Source: Cyclobacteriaceae bacterium (GTDB lineage Bacteria; Bacteroidota; Bacteroidia; Cytophagales; Cyclobacteriaceae). From it: 8,654 nucleotides of DNA. The position numbers and the translations under genes are program-made. Below the pieces are notes generated by a model, which did not search any database, was not told the DNA's origin, and saw only the letters and a program-made list of their open reading frames with translations. The stretch is from assembly GCA_025363495.1 (NCBI GenBank), contig JANYDR010000465.1, positions 1-8,654 on the forward strand, given 5' to 3'. Position 1 is the first letter of the stretch, and each line of letters opens with the position of its first letter. Of this stretch, positions 5,770 through 8,654 are shown one piece after another.

Positions 5770-7465
5770 ATTGCTTCTCAAAGACCTTCTTACCACCAAG
5801 AACTGTCATCACTACTTCCGTCTTCAGTAAATCATTTTCAGGAACTGTCATTATATCCTGAGAGAAGACCGTAAAGTCTGCGAGTTTTCCTGGTTCGATT
5901 GACCCTTTTAACTTTTCCTCAAAGGCCCCGTAGGCTGCATCAAGTGTATAAGAACGCAATGCCTGCTCACGTGTCATTTTTTCTTCCGGCTCGTAACCGC
6001 CTTCCGGTTCACCCTTCAATGTCTTGCGGGTTACAGAAGCATAAAAACTCGCGATCGGATTGATAGGCTCCACTGGCACATCTGTTCCATTGATAACCTT
6101 TGCTCCCGACTTCAATAAAGACTGCCACATATATGCTCCTTCTTTAATGCGCTTCTCCCCCAATCTCTCACTCGCCCACGGTCTGTCAGATGAAAGATGA
6201 ATAGCCTGCATGGCTGCGATTACTCCAAGTTTTCCAAACCGTGGGATATCGCCAGGGAAAAGATGCTGCGCATGTTCGATACGGAAACGATGATCGGTAA
6301 CGCCCGGGTTTTCTTTGAAAGCAATTTCATAGCGATTCAATATTTCCTGATTAGCTCTATCACCTATGGCATGTGAGCAAACCTGGAAACCATACTTCAG
6401 TCCATCACGGGAAGTTTTCAATACGGTATCCATTGGCAAAGTAGCCATACCAAAAAATCCAGGACGATCGGAATATGCCTCCAACAGCCAGGCACCACGT
6501 GAACCCAATGCACCGTCACAATTTAATTTAATCGCGCGTATCGTTACGCCACGTGGATCAATCTCTGGACCTTTTTTATACCATGATTGAATCAGGTTCC
6601 TGTCTCCGCCGGTGATCATTACATATAAACGACTTTTCAATTTTCCCGCTGTTTTGAATTTCTTGAATAACTCAATGTTATCACGGGAAGCACCGGCGTC
6701 ATGAAAACCGGTAATTCCGTTTCTGGCACATGCGGCCATTGCGAGGTCAAGCGCCTGTGCATTCGTTTCCTCTGTATTCTCAGGAATATATTTACTAATC
6801 AACCCTTGAGCGCGCTCATTGAATATCCCTGTGGGATTTCCAAGCTTATCGCGAATGATTTCACCTCCCTCACCAAGATTTGATTCAAGTGATTCAATAG
6901 ACATCTGATTTACTCCAGCTAATTGCATTGCTTTGGCATTAGCAAACCCCGCATGACCACTGGCATGACCGAGATATACGGGATTATTGGGTGACACTTC
7001 GCTTAGTTTTTCATGAGTCTGAAATCCCTTCACCATTTTCTCAGGTTTCTTATCCCATTTATCCTGGTGCCAGCCACGACCTAATATCCATTGACCCGGC
7101 TGTGCTTTTGCAACCGCTTGCTTCACCATCTCGACCATCTCATCGTAACTCTTGATATTCATAAGGTCAAGACGAAGTTCATTATAACCAAGTCCCATGA
7201 TATGACCGTGCGATTCAATAAAACCTGGCGTCATGGTTGCACCTTTTAATTCGATCATCTGAGTCTTCTCATCTTTATATTTTTCAGCATCAGCTTTGCT
7301 TCCCACGAACAGAATTGTGTCACTTTTTATAGCAACTGCTTCAACGATTGAGTTTGTAGCGTTCATGGTGTAGATAGGTCCTCCACTGATAATAAGATCG
7401 GCGGGCGTCTTTTTTGATTGGCAACCATAGATAATTACGATTGCAAACAGATAGAATTTCTTCAT
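5768..7465 (-). CDS. Lipoprotein amidohydrolase, amidohydrolase_3 / YtcJ-like family
   Basis: This intact 565-residue protein begins with a lipoprotein signal, MKKFYLFAIVIIYGC, lipidation expected at Cys15, so it is probably a membrane-anchored periplasmic enzyme. The metal-dependent TIM-barrel hydrolase motifs are in order: H86-x-H88 (ESHGHI), HASGH (167-171), the lysine of AIKLNCDGALGSRGA (K313), SHAIGDR (H365), RIEHAQH (H398) and the metal-ligand aspartate of NGTDVPVEP (D462). Strands at both ends (ADLIISGGPIYTMN and the GKLADFTVFSQD region) form the usual small beta-sandwich. Related proteins hydrolyse amide or formamide C-N bonds; the substrate cannot be read from the sequence. Lipoprotein members are frequent in Bacteroidota. 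The gene has a consensus -7 element 18 bp upstream and ends against the shared hairpin. It is not in an operon within this window. Confidence 0.92.
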   Translation of the reverse strand: MKKFYLFAIVIIYGCQSKKTPADLIISGGPIYTMNATNSIVEAVAIKSDTILFVGSKADAEKYKDEKTQMIELKGATMTPGFIESHGHIMGLGYNELRLDLMNIKSYDEMVEMVKQAVAKAQPGQWILGRGWHQDKWDKKPEKMVKGFQTHEKLSEVSPNNPVYLGHASGHAGFANAKAMQLAGVNQMSIESLESNLGEGGEIIRDKLGNPTGIFNERAQGLISKYIPENTEETNAQALDLAMAACARNGITGFHDAGASRDNIELFKKFKTAGKLKSRLYVMITGGDRNLIQSWYKKGPEIDPRGVTIRAIKLNCDGALGSRGAWLLEAYSDRPGFFGMATLPMDTVLKTSRDGLKYGFQVCSHAIGDRANQEILNRYEIAFKENPGVTDHRFRIEHAQHLFPGDIPRFGKLGVIAAMQAIHLSSDRPWASERLGEKRIKEGAYMWQSLLKSGAKVINGTDVPVEPINPIASFYASVTRKTLKGEPEGGYEPEEKMTREQALRSYTLDAAYGAFEEKLKGSIEPGKLADFTVFSQDIMTVPENDLLKTEVVMTVLGGKKVFEKQ

Positions 7466-7482
7466 GTGATAAGAGTGAGTTG

Positions 7483-7490
7483 CAAATCTA
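7483..7490 (-). promoter_or_regulatory. Probable -7 promoter element of the amidohydrolase gene
   Basis: On the reverse strand it reads TAGATTTG, an exact TAnnTTTG match. It predicts a leader of about 13 nt before the ATG at 7465. No convincing -33 TTTG is seen. The expected -33 position lies just outside the tandem repeat array that starts at 7521. Confidence 0.45.
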
Positions 7491-7520
7491 GTAGAAAGCA
7501 GTATTCGTCATGCATTTTTT

Positions 7521-7820
7521 TACCACGAAGACACGAAAACACTAAGAAAGGCACAAGTTCATAGTAGTGTCTTCTTCGTGGCCTCGTGACTTCGTGGTTA
7601 TAATTTACAAAAATCAATACTCTTTTATTTTAGCACGAAACCACGAAAACACTAAGCAAGGCACAAACCCATAATAGTGTCTTCTTTGTGCCCTCGTGAC
7701 TTCGTGGTTATAAATTACAAAAAGCAATACTCTTTTATTTTAACGCGAAGCCACGAAAATACTAAGTAAGGCACAAACTCATAATTTTGTCTCTTCATGG
7801 CTTGGTGGTTATAATTACAA
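7521..7820. repeat. Tandem array of a 110-bp palindromic repeat (2.7 copies)
   Basis: Unit 1 is 7521-7630, unit 2 is 7631-7740 and unit 3 is 7741-7820 (incomplete, with about 10 bp lost in its right arm and no tail). Units 1 and 2 have identical length and differ at 12 of 110 positions by my count. Each unit is itself an imperfect palindrome. In unit 1 the left arm ACCACGAAGACACGA (7522-7536) pairs with TCGTGACTTCGTGGT (7584-7598) with one mismatch, and pairing resumes further in (AAGAA with TTCTT). An AT-rich tail containing CAATACTCTTTTATTT separates the units. The array fills most of the gap between two divergent genes. No coding frame is supportable. CACGAAG-type palindromes are a familiar kind of intergenic repeat in Bacteroidota and other phyla; the regular tandem arrangement is the unusual part. 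Confidence 0.92.
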
Positions 7821-7830
7821 TAGAGAGCCT

Positions 7831-7838
7831 TATCTTTC
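7831..7838 (+). promoter_or_regulatory. Possible -7 element of the barrel-protein gene
   Basis: TATCTTTC is one mismatch from TAnnTTTG. It lies 12 nt before the ATG at 7851 and just after the end of the 110-bp repeat array, so any -33 box would fall within the last repeat unit. The short A-rich leader fits the start choice, but the match is weak. Confidence 0.3.
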
Positions 7839-7850
7839 GAAAAAAAGTAA

Positions 7851-8543
7851 ATGAAGAGGTTCCTTATTGTATTTTTTTATCTCGCCGGGACCCACGCTGC
7901 ATTCTCCCAAAATGTTGGATTGTCATTCTCTTATTTTATTCCCAGAAATGGCGAATTCTCAACACCCATCAGCCCGTTTTCAATCAGGGGTATTGGTGTA
8001 GATCTCAATAGATTTATTTCCCTCGAAACAGGCGCCTCTCTGTACCGCATGTCTGGTCTTAATATGGTTGATCTTCCCTTTGATAGTAAGTCGGCATTGA
8101 CAGGACCTAACTTTACAGTTTTTATTCCTGGAGAAATAGTATTTAATATCCGGGGCAAGGGCATTCAATTTGACATAAAAGCCGGAGGATTTTTCTTTTA
8201 TGCTTTCGATCAAAGATTAAATTATGGTAATCTCGACAAGGCATTGCGACAGTATAAAAGCTGGGATGTTGTCAACTCCAGCTATTCGTTTGAAAATCAT
8301 CCTGGCTTAGGTCTTAGTGGTGGCTTCGAATTAACAGTAGACGTTACACGTCAGTGGGGAATTTCAATAGAAACAAATTATCTGGCGGGGCAATCAAAAA
8401 TACCATTGACGGGAGGTTATTCCGGAGGAACCATTGGCGGGACTATTCAAACGGTGAGCGAGAATTTTAAAGATGCGAAAGTGGATTTTACCGGGTTGGA
8501 ATTTTCTATTGGGATAATATTTAATACAGGGAAAAGAAGGTAA
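7851..8543 (+). CDS. Exported protein of unknown function, probable outer-membrane beta-barrel
   Basis: The product has 230 residues. The signal peptide MKRFLIVFFYLAGTHAAFS has likely cleavage before Gln20. The mature part has no membrane helix. It shows alternating short amphipathic strands rich in aromatic residues and glycine (VGLSFSYFIP, IGVDLNRFISLETGASLYRM, GIQFDIKAGGFFFYAF, GLGLSGGFELTVDV, WGISIETNYLAG). It ends with a final strand, FTGLEFSIGIIF, before a basic tail. This pattern fits a small porin-like or OmpA-type barrel of about 8 strands. I recognise no specific family, and no ligand or partner can be named. The ATG at 7851 follows an A-rich leader. It is divergent from the amidohydrolase across the 110-bp repeats, and its TAA stop is followed 3 nt later by the GTTTCAA array. 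Confidence 0.78.
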   Translation: MKRFLIVFFYLAGTHAAFSQNVGLSFSYFIPRNGEFSTPISPFSIRGIGVDLNRFISLETGASLYRMSGLNMVDLPFDSKSALTGPNFTVFIPGEIVFNIRGKGIQFDIKAGGFFFYAFDQRLNYGNLDKALRQYKSWDVVNSSYSFENHPGLGLSGGFELTVDVTRQWGISIETNYLAGQSKIPLTGGYSGGTIGGTIQTVSENFKDAKVDFTGLEFSIGIIFNTGKRR

Positions 8544-8546
8544 AGT

Positions 8547-8609
8547 GTTTCAAGTTTCAAGTTTCAAGTTTCAAGTTTCAAGTTTCAAGTTTCAAGTTTC
8601 AAGTTTCAA
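8547..8609. repeat. Nine perfect GTTTCAA heptamers
   Basis: Nine uninterrupted identical 7-bp units span 63 bp and run into a nine-A tract (8608-8616). The array starts 3 nt after the stop codon of the barrel-protein gene. It has no self-complementarity, so it is not a hairpin terminator. The reverse strand reads TTGAAAC units and contains TGA in all three frames, so it would stop any gene entering from the right. Perfect identity suggests recent slippage expansion or active homogenisation. Confidence 0.95.
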
Positions 8610-8654
8610 AAAAAAATCCTTCACTCCCTCACCCTTTCATTAACATTCTTATTC
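8610..8654. other. Intergenic tail with no assignable feature
   Basis: After the heptamers come the A tract and a pyrimidine-rich stretch up to the window edge. I see no start, stop context, hairpin or promoter that I can support. Whether a convergent gene ends just beyond is unknown. Confidence 0.5.

Noticed and set aside
7521..7820. CRISPR array
   Set aside because: The units are contiguous 110-bp copies that repeat in full, with no short constant repeats alternating with unique spacers, and no cas gene is nearby.
7787..8213. Small open frames overlapping the barrel-protein gene on both strands
   Set aside because: They overlap a gene with a clear signal peptide and strand pattern in the 7851 frame, and show no recognisable protein features.
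8547..8616. Intrinsic terminator after the barrel-protein gene
   Set aside because: The GTTTCAA units cannot pair with each other, and the following tract is A, not T, on the coding strand.

Overview
The window looks like chromosomal DNA of a Bacteroidota bacterium, most likely a free-living Cytophagales-type organism. Three things point there: a 719-residue type III glutamine synthetase, a head-GIN/DUF2807 protein and an N-terminal M28 peptidase fragment of Bacteroidota type; start regions that are A-rich instead of carrying a strong Shine-Dalgarno; and several matches to the Bacteroidota -7 promoter element TAnnTTTG. There is no tRNA, rRNA, CRISPR array, transposase or phage gene. The gene content is ordinary housekeeping and envelope functions. 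The unusual material is in the intergenic DNA.

Layout. 1-213 (-): 5' end of a secreted M28-type metallopeptidase gene cut by the window edge. 214-527: gap holding a degenerate long palindrome (307-414) and the hairpin terminator of glnN (458-491). 528-2687 (-): glnN, glutamine synthetase III. 2688-2927: divergent control region. 2928-3554 (+): PAP2-family membrane phosphatase. 3572-4348 (-): fatty acid hydroxylase/sterol desaturase-family membrane enzyme, convergent with the phosphatase. 4461-5156 (-): secreted DUF2807 protein with a repetitive beta-helix-like body. 5315-5707 (+): small TerB-like protein. 5727-5769: strong hairpin shared with the convergent gene at 5768-7465 (-), a lipoprotein amidohydrolase of the YtcJ-like amidohydrolase_3 group. 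7466-7850: divergent gap filled by 2.7 tandem copies of a 110-bp palindromic repeat. 7851-8543 (+): exported, probably outer-membrane beta-barrel protein of unknown role, followed by nine perfect GTTTCAA heptamers.

The genes do not form an evident pathway. Most are single transcription units that alternate in strand. Several act at the envelope (M28 peptidase, PAP2 phosphatase, desaturase-like enzyme, DUF2807 protein, lipoprotein amidohydrolase, barrel protein).

The most notable observation concerns gene ends. Three heptanucleotide (7-bp period) arrays start 0, 3 and 6 nt after stop codons (PAP2, barrel protein, DUF2807), and the first array also contains the stop of the convergent desaturase-like gene. 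The genes with heptamers show no hairpin terminator. The genes with clear hairpin terminators (glnN, TerB-like, amidohydrolase) show no heptamers. Separately, two intergenic palindromes (307-414 and the 110-bp units) share an architecture of arms built from short near-repeats, and may be related non-coding elements. No complete undescribed system is visible; the repeats are the part worth genome-wide follow-up.
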